Shown here: positions 1 to 5,988 of the stretch, piece by piece
Position numbering within the stretch: the stretch's first letter is position 1
Layout of the letters: every line of letters begins with the position of its first letter
Position numbers and translations under genes: made by a program
Notes under the pieces: generated by a model
Databases searched by the model: none
Told to the model about the DNA's origin: nothing
What the model saw: the letters and a program-made list of their open reading frames with translations, nothing else
DNA from: an uncultured Succinatimonas sp.
GTDB lineage: Bacteria > Pseudomonadota > Gammaproteobacteria > Enterobacterales > Succinivibrionaceae
DNA length: 9,010 bases
Direction: 5' to 3'
Assembly: GCA_937880335.1 (NCBI GenBank)
Contig: CALFLJ010000014.1
Span: 1 to 9,010 of the forward strand

Positions 1-11
1 TAGATATAGAT

Positions 12-34
12 CACCCTAGTTAAAAACTAGGGTG
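12..34. repeat. Perfect 10-bp hairpin, possible terminator of a gene outside the window
   Basis: The arms CACCCTAGTT (12-21) and AACTAGGGTG (25-34) are perfectly complementary around a 3-base AAA loop. Such a compact stem is typical of an intrinsic terminator, but neither strand carries a clean T-run straight after the stem: the plus strand continues with CCAAAAGTTTGGG and the minus strand with ATCTATATCTA. It may end a plus-strand gene that lies left of the window, or act with the ddl terminator further right. The structure is certain; its role is not. Confidence 0.4.
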
Positions 35-94
35 CCAAAAGTTTGGGTTTCAATCATCTTTAGAGTAAAAAATATAAAATTGTCTAATAAATAC

Positions 95-128
95 AAAAAA
101 AGGAAAACCACCTAAAATGATTTTCCTT
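95..128 (-). terminator. Rho-independent terminator of ddl
   Basis: Read on the minus strand, an 11-bp stem (AAGGAAAATCA at 128-118 with TGGTTTTCCTT at 110-100, one U-G wobble in RNA) closes a 7-base loop. It is followed at once by a run of T (six A on the plus strand, 95-100). It sits about 100 bases past the ddl stop codon and is the natural end of the ddl transcript. I see no gene between the ddl stop and this terminator. Confidence 0.8.
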
Positions 129-231
129 AAATAAAAATTTTTATCTTAAGTAAGATATAGGTTGTTTTGTTTTATCACAAAGTTCAGGAATAGAAATCAA
201 AAAATTTTTTCAGTCATAAAAATTTGTGTAT

Positions 232-1224
232 TTACTTATTTTCATCAATAGCGCGTTTTACTGCTTGAGCTAAAAAGTCTTGCATAGTATCTCCGTGATG
301 GGTAAGCATCTTTGGGAACATCGAGATAGGGGTTTCTCCTGGGAATGTGTTGATCTCGTTGATTAAAATTCCATCTTCTTCGCTTAAGAAAAAATCTATA
401 CGCGACAAGTCACGAAGCTTTAAACCAATAAAAGCTTTACGAGCTAAGTCCTTTATAGTGCCTATTTCTTTATCAGTTAGACCTTTTGGAGTAACAGTAG
501 TAATAGTTGCACTGTTTTTACTATATTTTTCTTCAAAAGTGTAAAAGACATTATCAGGCATAATTATTTCGCCAGGAGACGTGATTACTAGTTCGTCACG
601 GATCTGGTACGCTGCAACTTCAAGTTCCCGGTGCTTTATATTTTTTTCTAATAAGACTTCTTGACTATAATTGAAGGCCTCGGAAATTTTTTTGTAAAGT
701 TGTGCTTTTTCCACAACGTGATAACAGCCTACAGAAGAACCTTGGCTAGCAGCCTTTACATATATATCTTTATACTTATCAAAGAACTCTTCTGCTTTTT
801 CTTTATAAAATTTATTATCACTAAAAAGAGCACTAGAAGGAGAGTTAGGGATTCCTAATGCATCTAAATATAATTTAGTTGTGATTTTATTAAAGCAATT
901 ACGGCTAGCCTCTGATTTACAGCCGATGTAAGGAATATTAAGAAGTTCTAGGTACGATTGTATATCACCTGTTTCACCAGGGTAGCCGTGTAGGCAAGGT
1001 ACAACACAATCAATTTTAAATTCGTTATTTTCACAAATAAGAGTTGTTCCTTTAAAGAAAGCTTCATCTCCATTTATAAAAAATTTATGATTGTGAATTA
1101 GACACTTAATAACATTGAAATTTTCAGTAAGCTCTAGCTGTTCTTGAATATAATTTGCTGACAGTACAGAAATATCGTGTTCACTACCGTCACCACCACA
1201 TAAGAGCAAAATATTGCAGGTCAT
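232..1224 (-). CDS. ddl: D-alanine--D-alanine ligase
   Basis: ATP-grasp enzyme of the cytoplasm that joins two D-alanines into the dipeptide used by MurF for peptidoglycan precursors. The 330 residues show the N-terminal GG-D-GSEH signature (Glu15), the HGYPGETGDIQ motif (79-89), the ATP/substrate loop QGSSVG (161-166), the omega-loop EEKY (Tyr234), the Arg275/Asp277 pair in LSRIDFF and the metal ligands in NEINTFPG (Glu290, Asn292). The Tyr-containing loop points to true D-Ala-D-Ala rather than Van-type D-lactate specificity. The PGETGDIQ and TPISMFPK variants resemble Vibrio/Shewanella Ddl, known from memory. The ATG at 1224 has only a weak upstream CGGAA, but the N-terminus aligns exactly with the family. 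It is not in a mur/fts cluster here and has its own promoter and terminator. Confidence 0.97.
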   Translation of the reverse strand: MTCNILLLCGGDGSEHDISVLSANYIQEQLELTENFNVIKCLIHNHKFFINGDEAFFKGTTLICENNEFKIDCVVPCLHGYPGETGDIQSYLELLNIPYIGCKSEASRNCFNKITTKLYLDALGIPNSPSSALFSDNKFYKEKAEEFFDKYKDIYVKAASQGSSVGCYHVVEKAQLYKKISEAFNYSQEVLLEKNIKHRELEVAAYQIRDELVITSPGEIIMPDNVFYTFEEKYSKNSATITTVTPKGLTDKEIGTIKDLARKAFIGLKLRDLSRIDFFLSEEDGILINEINTFPGETPISMFPKMLTHHGDTMQDFLAQAVKRAIDENK

Positions 1225-1239
1225 GATTATTCCGAAAAA

Positions 1240-1321
1240 AAATACTAAATTTAATTATGGCGCCATTATACAGCATCTAAGAGAATGTTTTTTTGATGGC
1301 TTGCTTTCAAATACTAAATTT
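1240..1321. repeat. 13-bp direct repeat flanking the ddl promoter
   Basis: AAATACTAAATTT occurs at 1240-1252 and again at 1309-1321, 69 bases apart start to start. One copy is in the predicted ddl 5' leader and the other is upstream of the promoter. The second copy continues into a small palindrome, CTAAAT-TTGG-ATTTAG (1314-1329). The sequence is AT-rich, so chance cannot be excluded. A pair of operator half-sites is a possible reading. Confidence 0.4.
1265..1270 (-). promoter_or_regulatory. Predicted -10 box of the ddl promoter
   Basis: The minus strand reads TATAAT exactly, about 40 bases before the ddl start codon. The matching -35 position is A-rich and not a good TTGACA match, so only the -10 is marked. 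The palindrome GGCGCC (1259-1264) falls at the expected transcription start. Two copies of a 13-base repeat flank the site (1240-1252 and 1309-1321). Confidence 0.5.
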
Positions 1322-1410
1322 GGATTTAGCTAGAAGAGGATTTTTTTAGAAAAATTTTTATATATGGTTTTCTTATAGATATAAAGAGGGAAATAATTGA
1401 AACCAGTTTA

Positions 1411-1448
1411 TATTTTACATGTATAAATATTTTTATACATGTAAAATA
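1411..1448. repeat. Perfect 17-bp inverted repeat between trxA and ddl
   Basis: The arms at 1411-1427 and 1432-1448 are perfectly complementary, with a TATT loop (1428-1431). Each arm contains its own 8-base palindrome TACATGTA. Neither side has a T-run after the stem, so it is not a standard intrinsic terminator. It lies downstream of trxA and upstream of the ddl promoter, both minus-strand. It could protect the trxA mRNA 3' end, act as an operator or form a cruciform. No coding region overlaps it. Confidence 0.75.
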
Positions 1449-1472
1449 CCCCTAGAATAATTTCCTGGGATA
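1447..1472 (-). terminator. Weak candidate terminator of trxA
   Basis: On the minus strand TATCCC (1472-1467) can pair with GGGGTA (1452-1447), with one U-G pair and a further AG/CT pair inside, followed by TTTTAC. The stem is short and its last bases overlap the large inverted repeat at 1411-1448. A third small hairpin (ACTTA/TAAGT, 1492-1506) lies between it and the trxA stop. Termination of trxA somewhere in 1411-1515 is likely, but the exact site is uncertain. Confidence 0.3.
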
Positions 1473-1520
1473 TTTGAATAGCTAATATGCCACTTATATT
1501 CTAAGTAGCGTGGTTATATA

Positions 1521-1847
1521 TTAAGCTGTATAACTTTCAATAATACCCTTGAGTTCTACTTTAGGTAGTGCGCCTACTTGTTTGAATACAACCTCTCCAT
1601 CCTTATAAATAAAGATAGCAGGAATACTCATGACACCTAATTTTGCTGCATAGCCTGAGTTCTTATCAATATCAATCTTTACAAATTTAATATTAGGCAT
1701 TTCACTAGCAAGCTCATCAAGGATAGGGGCTACCATTTGGCAAGGACCGCACCAGCTTGCACCGAAGTCAACAACAACCGGCAGAGTCGCGTTTAAAACT
1801 TCAGTTTCAAATTGATCGTCGTTAATTTGCAGTACCTTATCACTCAT
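1521..1847 (-). CDS. trxA: Thioredoxin 1
   Basis: Small cytoplasmic dithiol-disulfide oxidoreductase that reduces protein disulfides and supplies electrons to enzymes such as ribonucleotide reductase and PAPS/methionine sulfoxide reductases. It is itself reduced by thioredoxin reductase. With the start chosen here it has 108 residues, the usual length, opening MSDKVLQ like E. coli TrxA. It shows buried Asp27, active site WCGPC (32-36), Lys57, cis-Pro76 in SIPAIF and the VGA motif near 91-93. A longer frame opens at 1865, but the strong AAAGGAG (1854-1860) would then lie inside the gene. This site is 6 bases from the ATG at 1847 and 3 from the adjacent ATG at 1850, so 1847 is preferred. Oddity: residue 29, nearly always aromatic before A-x-WCGPC (Trp28 in E. 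coli), is glycine. It sits alone between yhhQ and ddl. Confidence 0.96.
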   Translation of the reverse strand: MSDKVLQINDDQFETEVLNATLPVVVDFGASWCGPCQMVAPILDELASEMPNIKFVKIDIDKNSGYAAKLGVMSIPAIFIYKDGEVVFKQVGALPKVELKGIIESYTA

Positions 1848-1853
1848 CATAAA

Positions 1854-1860
1854 CTCCTTT
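1854..1860 (-). promoter_or_regulatory. Shine-Dalgarno site deciding the trxA start
   Basis: The minus strand reads AAAGGAG here, followed by TTTATGATG. The spacing is 3 bases to the first ATG and 6 to the second, which excludes the upstream in-frame ATG at 1865 and favours the second ATG of the doublet. Confidence 0.8.
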
Positions 1861-1878
1861 AACATGTGAATTTATAAT

Positions 1879-1902
1879 TAGTTTATCATTCCTTTATGTA
1901 AA
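1879..1902 (-). promoter_or_regulatory. Possible trxA promoter
   Basis: On the minus strand a TTTACA box (1902-1897) is followed after about 18 bases by ATTATA, giving a plausible sigma-70-like pair just upstream of the trxA ribosome site. The -10 match is moderate. A 14-bp palindrome begins 4 bases upstream of the -35 box, where an activator or repressor would bind. Confidence 0.35.
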
Positions 1903-1906
1903 GCTT

Positions 1907-1937
1907 AGTTATTTTGCGATTAAATCGCAAAATAACT
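1907..1937. repeat. Perfect 14-bp inverted repeat upstream of trxA
   Basis: AGTTATTTTGCGAT (1907-1920) is the exact reverse complement of 1924-1937, with a TAA loop between. On the minus strand it lies after the yhhQ terminator and before the trxA promoter. On the plus strand it is followed by TTGTTTTGG, which is terminator-like, yet no plus-strand gene lies upstream to need one. An operator for trxA or a bidirectional stop are the two readings; I do not recognise the motif. Confidence 0.7.
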
Positions 1938-1953
1938 TTGTTTTGGTCACAAT

Positions 1954-1982
1954 TTAACTAAAAAAACCGGGGAAGCCCCGGT
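1954..1982 (-). terminator. Rho-independent terminator of yhhQ
   Basis: On the minus strand ACCGGGG (1982-1976) pairs with CCCCGGT (1972-1966) around a CTT loop and is followed by TTTTTTAGTTAAATT. This is a textbook intrinsic terminator with a GC-rich stem, 14 bases after the yhhQ stop. It separates yhhQ from trxA as transcription units. Confidence 0.9.
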
Positions 1983-1996
1983 CTATTATATTTTCT

Positions 1997-2638
1997 TTAG
2001 GCTATGCCAGTTAAAGGCCTTTTTAGGATATAACGAGACAAGTAAGCTAAAAACGCTCCATAAATGGGAACAAAAATAATAAGGTTAGCTACTATTTTGA
2101 CCAAATAATCAACGGCAGCTAATTCTGCCCAATGTTCTGCCATAAATGCATCTGTAGTACCATAGAAGGCAACTGCAAAAAAAGCGTAAGTATCGATAAG
2201 GTTTCCAACTATGGATGAGCAGGTTGGAGCTGGCCACCATAATGACAGTTTACGTAGTTTTCCAAATACAAAAATATCTAATAGTTGTCCTAGTATATAG
2301 GCAGCTAATGACGCTAATGTGATGCGTAAAACAAATAAAGAAAGAGAATGTAAATTACTAAAACCTTGGAAGTATCCATGTTCAAACAACGTGCCTATAA
2401 AATAAGATAGAATTAAGGCAGGTAACATAGCTAAGAAAATAATTTTACGAGCTTTATGTTGTCCAAAAATTCTAACTGTTAGATCGGTTGTTAAGAATAT
2501 AAATGGATATGTAAAAGTACCTAATGTGGTATTAATGCCACAGATTGTTACAGGAATCTGGACGGCGTAGTTACTCAAAACCACAATAAATACATGTGCA
2601 AACCAAAGCTTTTTTAAAGGGAAAGAAAATTCATTCAT
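1997..2638 (-). CDS. yhhQ: Queuosine precursor transporter, YhhQ family
   Basis: Inner-membrane uptake protein for queuosine precursors (7-cyano- and 7-aminomethyl-7-deazaguanine in E. coli), feeding the tRNA queuosine modification at the wobble base. The 213 residues are close to the usual length of about 220 and contain about six hydrophobic segments (roughly 11-32, 41-59, 65-85, 101-125, 138-160, 178-200). Family landmarks include LSNY-VQ-P (21-29), the charged PFIFL-TDLTVRIFG stretch (45-59), LGQ-LD-FVF (116-125), GN-ID-YAFF (145-154) and DAFMAEHW (163-170). The start at 2638 fits the family N-terminus but has no recognisable Shine-Dalgarno sequence. A hairpin plus T7 lies about 23 bases upstream and may control expression. 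The gene is divergent from polA, with its own terminator downstream. Substrate identity is taken from the family, not from the sequence. Confidence 0.93.
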   Translation of the reverse strand: MNEFSFPLKKLWFAHVFIVVLSNYAVQIPVTICGINTTLGTFTYPFIFLTTDLTVRIFGQHKARKIIFLAMLPALILSYFIGTLFEHGYFQGFSNLHSLSLFVLRITLASLAAYILGQLLDIFVFGKLRKLSLWWPAPTCSSIVGNLIDTYAFFAVAFYGTTDAFMAEHWAELAAVDYLVKIVANLIIFVPIYGAFLAYLSRYILKRPLTGIA

Positions 2639-2661
2639 AATGTTTTTCGTTTCAGTGAGTT

Positions 2662-2681
2662 AAAAAAACCGGACATTCCGG
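2662..2681 (-). terminator. Terminator-like hairpin in the yhhQ leader (possible attenuator)
   Basis: On the minus strand CCGGA-ATG-TCCGG is followed directly by T7. A second small stem (CGTCA/TGACG, 2685-2699) precedes it. The element lies between the likely yhhQ promoter and its start codon, so a transcript would pass through it before reaching yhhQ. No minus-strand gene upstream needs a terminator, since polA is on the other strand. The stem is only 5 bp, so it may be leaky, which would suit attenuation. It does not fit the preQ1-I riboswitch pattern as I remember it. Confidence 0.45.
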
Positions 2682-2705
2682 ACCCGTCATAAATTGACGT
2701 TGCAT

Positions 2706-2734
2706 ATTTTAGAGCAATAAATTTTTAAAAACAA
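2706..2734 (-). promoter_or_regulatory. Possible yhhQ promoter
   Basis: On the minus strand TTGTTT (2734-2729) and TAAAAT (2711-2706) are 17 bases apart. This would start transcription near 2699, right at the first leader hairpin. The -35 match is partial, and the surrounding A/T tracts make chance matches easy. Confidence 0.35.
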
Positions 2735-2792
2735 AAAAATAAAAATTTTTTATAAGGAAAAAAAATAGTCTTATTGCATTATTGTGATTATG

Positions 2793-2798
2793 TAGAAT
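2793..2798 (+). promoter_or_regulatory. Possible -10 box of polA
   Basis: TAGAAT, one mismatch from TATAAT, lies 27 bases before the polA start codon. No good -35 hexamer is visible at normal spacing. Upstream, 2720-2766 is a dense series of A- and T-tracts that could act as UP-element or curved DNA for both divergent promoters. Confidence 0.3.
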
Positions 2799-2825
2799 AA
2801 GGAAAGATTTTATTAAGGGGCAAAC

Positions 2826-5603
2826 ATGGAAACTTTGATTTTAGTTGATGGTTCTTCTTTCTTGTATAGAGCCTATCATGTCTCAAAAGGAAACTTTACC
2901 ACATCAAAAGGTGTTCCTACTGGAGTTTCTTTGATTATAACTAGGATGCTAAGAAATCTAATCCACAAATTTTCAGACTCCAAGATAATCGTGGTTTTTG
3001 ATGCAAAAGGAAAAAGCTTCCGAGCCGATTTGTATTCCTTGTATAAGGCTAATCGCCCACCAATGCCAGATGATTTAAAAGCTCAGATTGAATATGTTCA
3101 TAGGATCGTTAAAGCTTTGGGGCTACCTCTTATAAGTGTTCCCCATGTAGAGGCTGACGATGTTTTAGGCTCATATGCAAAATTTGCCAAAAAACAAAAT
3201 ATGAAAGTAATAATTTGCACCGGTGATAAAGATCTCGCTCAGTTGGTAGATGATGATATTACTCTTTATGATGCAATGAATGATAAATTCATTGATCGCA
3301 CTGCTGTAACTGAAAAGTTTGGTGTGCCTCCTGAGTTGATTATTGATTATTTGGCCTTAAAAGGGGATTCTTCAGATAATATTCCTGGTATGAAGGGCTG
3401 TGGTGATAAATCAGCTATAGCTTTGTTAAATGGCATAGGAGGGATTGATACCATATTTAGTAACCTAGATAAAATAAAAAATCTAGATTTTAGAGGAGCT
3501 AAGACGTTTGCCTCTAAATTCAGTGCAGAAAAGGGGAATATAAAACTCTCTTATGAGCTTGCTACCATCAAGACTGATTTACCCTTGCAATTGGATTTGC
3601 AAAAAATAACTCCTCCTGTATGTAATTATATTGAATTAAAGAATATTTTTAAGGAGCTAGAATTTTATAAATTAGCTCAGGAGTTAGATGAACAGTATAA
3701 AGACAAAGATACTTTATCTGAGCATTCATTTCTGATTGAAGAAAAAAACAAAAGCCAAGACTTTCTGGATGAGAAGGTGTCTGATTTTAGTGCAAGCTCT
3801 TTTCATACCATTTTGAATTTGGAAGATTTAGATTCATTGATATCTGAAATAAAAAATTGTGGATTCGTATCAATTGATACTGAAACAAATTCTCTTAAGC
3901 CAAGTGAAGCTTTAATTGTAGGAATTTCTTTTGCAATAGAGCCATTTAATGCCTATTACTTGCCTTTGAATCATTCATATTTAGGTGCACCTAAGCAGAT
4001 TTCCTTGGGGCTTGCAAAGCAGAAATTAAACACTCTTTTTAGTGATGAAAGTATTAAATTTATAGGTCAAAATCTAAAATACGACAAATTAGTGCTTTTC
4101 TTCAATGGCTTTGAAGTGCCAAAAGTTTATGCTGATACTATGCTTCTGGCTTATATATTGGATACTCATCAAAAGGTAGGTATGGATGAGCTATGTCAGA
4201 AATATTTAAATTATAAAACTATAAAATATGATGACGTTACCCTACAGGGGCGCAAGCATCTCTCCTTTGAACAAGTAGATATAGAGGTTGCAACTAAATA
4301 TGCAGCTGAGGATGCGGAAGGCACCTTAAGGCTTTATCAGGTTTTAAGCAAAAAAGTCGAGGGCATTCCTGTTCTAAACGACCTTATGAACAAGGTCGAT
4401 TTACCTTTTTTACATGTTCTATATGAAATGGAAAAAACAGGAACGCTTCTTGATCCTAAGGTTTTATCAGAACAAAACCGATTGCTAAATGTCGAATTAT
4501 CAGAATTACAATCACAGATTTTCTTATCTGCAAATGAACAATTTAATATTTCTTCACCTAAGCAATTAGGAACTGTATTGTTTGATCATTTACAGATACC
4601 GTATCCTAAAAAGCTTAAAGTAGGTAAATCGTATTCTACTGCAGAGGATGTTTTACAGGAGATTGCTGTTAAGTACGATATAGCAAATTTAATTTTGCGT
4701 TATCGAGAGATATCAAAACTTATTTCAACCTATACAGATAAACTTCCAACAATGATTTCTGATAAGACTGGGCGAATTCATTCATCTTTTTATCAGACGG
4801 GTACTATAACAGGAAGATTATCTTCAAATGATCCTAATTTGCAAAATATTCCTGCTCGCACATCAGAGGGCAAACTTATAAGAAAAGCTTTTATAGCACC
4901 TAAGGGATATACTCTTGTATCTGCAGATTATTCTCAAATTGAGTTGCGCTTAATAGCTCATATAAGCGGTGATGAAGCATTATGTAAAGCTTTTAATCAA
5001 GGAAAGGATATTCATAAGGCTACAGCAGCTGAGGTTTTAGGTAAGCATATTGATGAGATAACTCCCCAAGAACGCTCTTACGCAAAATCTACAAATTTTG
5101 GTTTAATGTATGGCATGGGAGCTTTCGGCTTGTCAAGACAAACAGGTATGAGTGTAACTGACGCTAGATCATATATAGAAAAGTATTTCTCTCGCTACCC
5201 TAAGATACGAGATTATATGGATTTAACAAAACATTTTGCACAGTCTCACGGTTACGTTGAAACTTTGTTTGGCAGAAGAATATCTGTATATGAAATCAAT
5301 TCCACAAATGCAATTGCAAAGCGTGGTGCAGAGAGAGCTGCTATAAATGCCCCTATGCAAGGAAGTGCGGCTGATATAATAAAAAAAGCTATGATAAATA
5401 TTCAGGCATGGATTGATTCATTACCTGAAAATACAGTACGAATGACCTTACAGGTTCATGATGAGCTTATTTTTGAAGTTAAAAATGAATTTGTTGAGGA
5501 GGCTGAAAAAAATATAAAAAAGCTTATGGAGTCAGTAGTAAAACTCAAGGTTCCTCTTACTGTAGGAATAGGCAAATCTGATAATTGGGGGGATGCCCAT
5601 TAG
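2826..5603 (+). CDS. polA: DNA polymerase I
   Basis: Repair and Okazaki-fragment polymerase that removes RNA primers and fills gaps. The 925 residues cover all three modules at normal length (E. coli 928). The 5'-nuclease domain (about 1-290) keeps its acidic residues: Asp8, Asp59, EADD (109-112), GDKD (133-136), Asp181 and Asp184. The 3'-5' proofreading domain (about 325-510) is intact, with DTE (351-353), NLKYD (Asp420) and YAAED (492-496), unlike the many PolA proteins that lost it. The polymerase domain (about 520-925) has motif A DYSQIELR (Asp701), the O-helix Arg750/Lys754/Phe758/Tyr762 and motif C VHDE (Asp879-Glu880). Phe758 matches the dideoxy-discriminating Phe of E. coli. AAGGGG sits 5 bases before the ATG. 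It is transcribed alone, divergent from yhhQ, with a terminator straight after the stop. Confidence 0.98.
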   Translation: METLILVDGSSFLYRAYHVSKGNFTTSKGVPTGVSLIITRMLRNLIHKFSDSKIIVVFDAKGKSFRADLYSLYKANRPPMPDDLKAQIEYVHRIVKALGLPLISVPHVEADDVLGSYAKFAKKQNMKVIICTGDKDLAQLVDDDITLYDAMNDKFIDRTAVTEKFGVPPELIIDYLALKGDSSDNIPGMKGCGDKSAIALLNGIGGIDTIFSNLDKIKNLDFRGAKTFASKFSAEKGNIKLSYELATIKTDLPLQLDLQKITPPVCNYIELKNIFKELEFYKLAQELDEQYKDKDTLSEHSFLIEEKNKSQDFLDEKVSDFSASSFHTILNLEDLDSLISEIKNCGFVSIDTETNSLKPSEALIVGISFAIEPFNAYYLPLNHSYLGAPKQISLGLAKQKLNTLFSDESIKFIGQNLKYDKLVLFFNGFEVPKVYADTMLLAYILDTHQKVGMDELCQKYLNYKTIKYDDVTLQGRKHLSFEQVDIEVATKYAAEDAEGTLRLYQVLSKKVEGIPVLNDLMNKVDLPFLHVLYEMEKTGTLLDPKVLSEQNRLLNVELSELQSQIFLSANEQFNISSPKQLGTVLFDHLQIPYPKKLKVGKSYSTAEDVLQEIAVKYDIANLILRYREISKLISTYTDKLPTMISDKTGRIHSSFYQTGTITGRLSSNDPNLQNIPARTSEGKLIRKAFIAPKGYTLVSADYSQIELRLIAHISGDEALCKAFNQGKDIHKATAAEVLGKHIDEITPQERSYAKSTNFGLMYGMGAFGLSRQTGMSVTDARSYIEKYFSRYPKIRDYMDLTKHFAQSHGYVETLFGRRISVYEINSTNAIAKRGAERAAINAPMQGSAADIIKKAMINIQAWIDSLPENTVRMTLQVHDELIFEVKNEFVEEAEKNIKKLMESVVKLKVPLTVGIGKSDNWGDAH

Positions 5604-5614
5604 CTTTTAAAAAG

Positions 5615-5645
5615 AAATAACGCACTTATTGTGCGTTATTTTAAA
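5615..5645 (+). terminator. Rho-independent terminator of polA
   Basis: AAATAACGCAC (5615-5625) pairs perfectly with GTGCGTTATTT (5631-5641) around TTATT, followed by a short T-rich stretch that partly lies within the second arm. It begins 12 bases after the polA stop. Confidence 0.75.
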
Positions 5646-5988
5646 TTATTAATGCGTTTTTATGTAGTAAAGGTTCAAGCGTAAAATGATCCTTAAAAAA
5701 TACTTTTGTTATTACGGGAAAATATATACAACATTATAAGGGTATAAAATATATAGCCATATTAATTACGCCTATTTTATAATTGAAGATTAACTATGAT
5801 TTTTTGAAAATAGAATTATTTACTATTGTTTTGGTAATACTGATTGAAAGACGTATGATCAAGAGATAAAGAAATATAAGGTTAGAGCAGTCATATTGCT
5901 CTAACCTTCCTTGTTTGTGATACTTCTTCTAAACGGCGTATACAAGTGAGATGTTTTAAGCTTCAGGTTAATTTTTGTCTATACAAGT
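5646..5988. other. Gene-free stretch between polA and lpxH
   Basis: No convincing coding region is visible on either strand. The stretch holds a 9-bp inverted repeat, TATAAAATA (5743-5751) with its complement at 5773-5781 (21-base spacer), a strong hairpin at 5878-5908, and a 9-base direct repeat TATACAAGT at 5939-5947 and 5980-5988. In many gammaproteobacteria the Spot 42 sRNA lies directly after polA, but I do not see its conserved 5' sequence here. A diverged or unrelated small RNA ending at the 5878-5908 hairpin is possible but unsupported. Confidence 0.5.
5878..5908 (-). terminator. 12-bp hairpin, likely terminator of ppiB-lpxH
   Basis: AAGGTTAGAGCA (5878-5889) is the exact reverse complement of 5897-5908 with a 7-base loop. 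On the minus strand it follows the lpxH stop by about 80 bases and is followed by TATATTTCTTTAT, a moderately T-rich tail. On the plus strand the tail is CCTTGTTTGTG. It is best explained as the end of the ppiB-lpxH transcript, perhaps working on both strands. Confidence 0.55.

Noticed and set aside
347..858. Two 65-codon plus-strand frames opposite ddl
   Set aside because: Both lie fully inside ddl, which has all catalytic motifs. Neither looks like a protein family.
1848..1865. Upstream in-frame ATG giving a 114-residue thioredoxin
   Set aside because: The strong AAAGGAG would fall inside the coding sequence, and the extra residues have no counterpart in thioredoxins. MSDK matches the family start.
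2639..2700. preQ1-I riboswitch upstream of yhhQ
   Set aside because: The expected compact stem with a C-rich loop and an A-rich pseudoknot tail is not present. Only a terminator-like hairpin can be supported.
5682..5735. 17-codon open frame starting ATGATCCTT after polA
   Set aside because: It has no ribosome site, is very short and resembles nothing known.
5646..5910. Spot 42 (spf) sRNA downstream of polA
   Set aside because: The conserved 5' unstructured region and the GC-rich terminator with a long T-run are not seen. Position alone is not enough.
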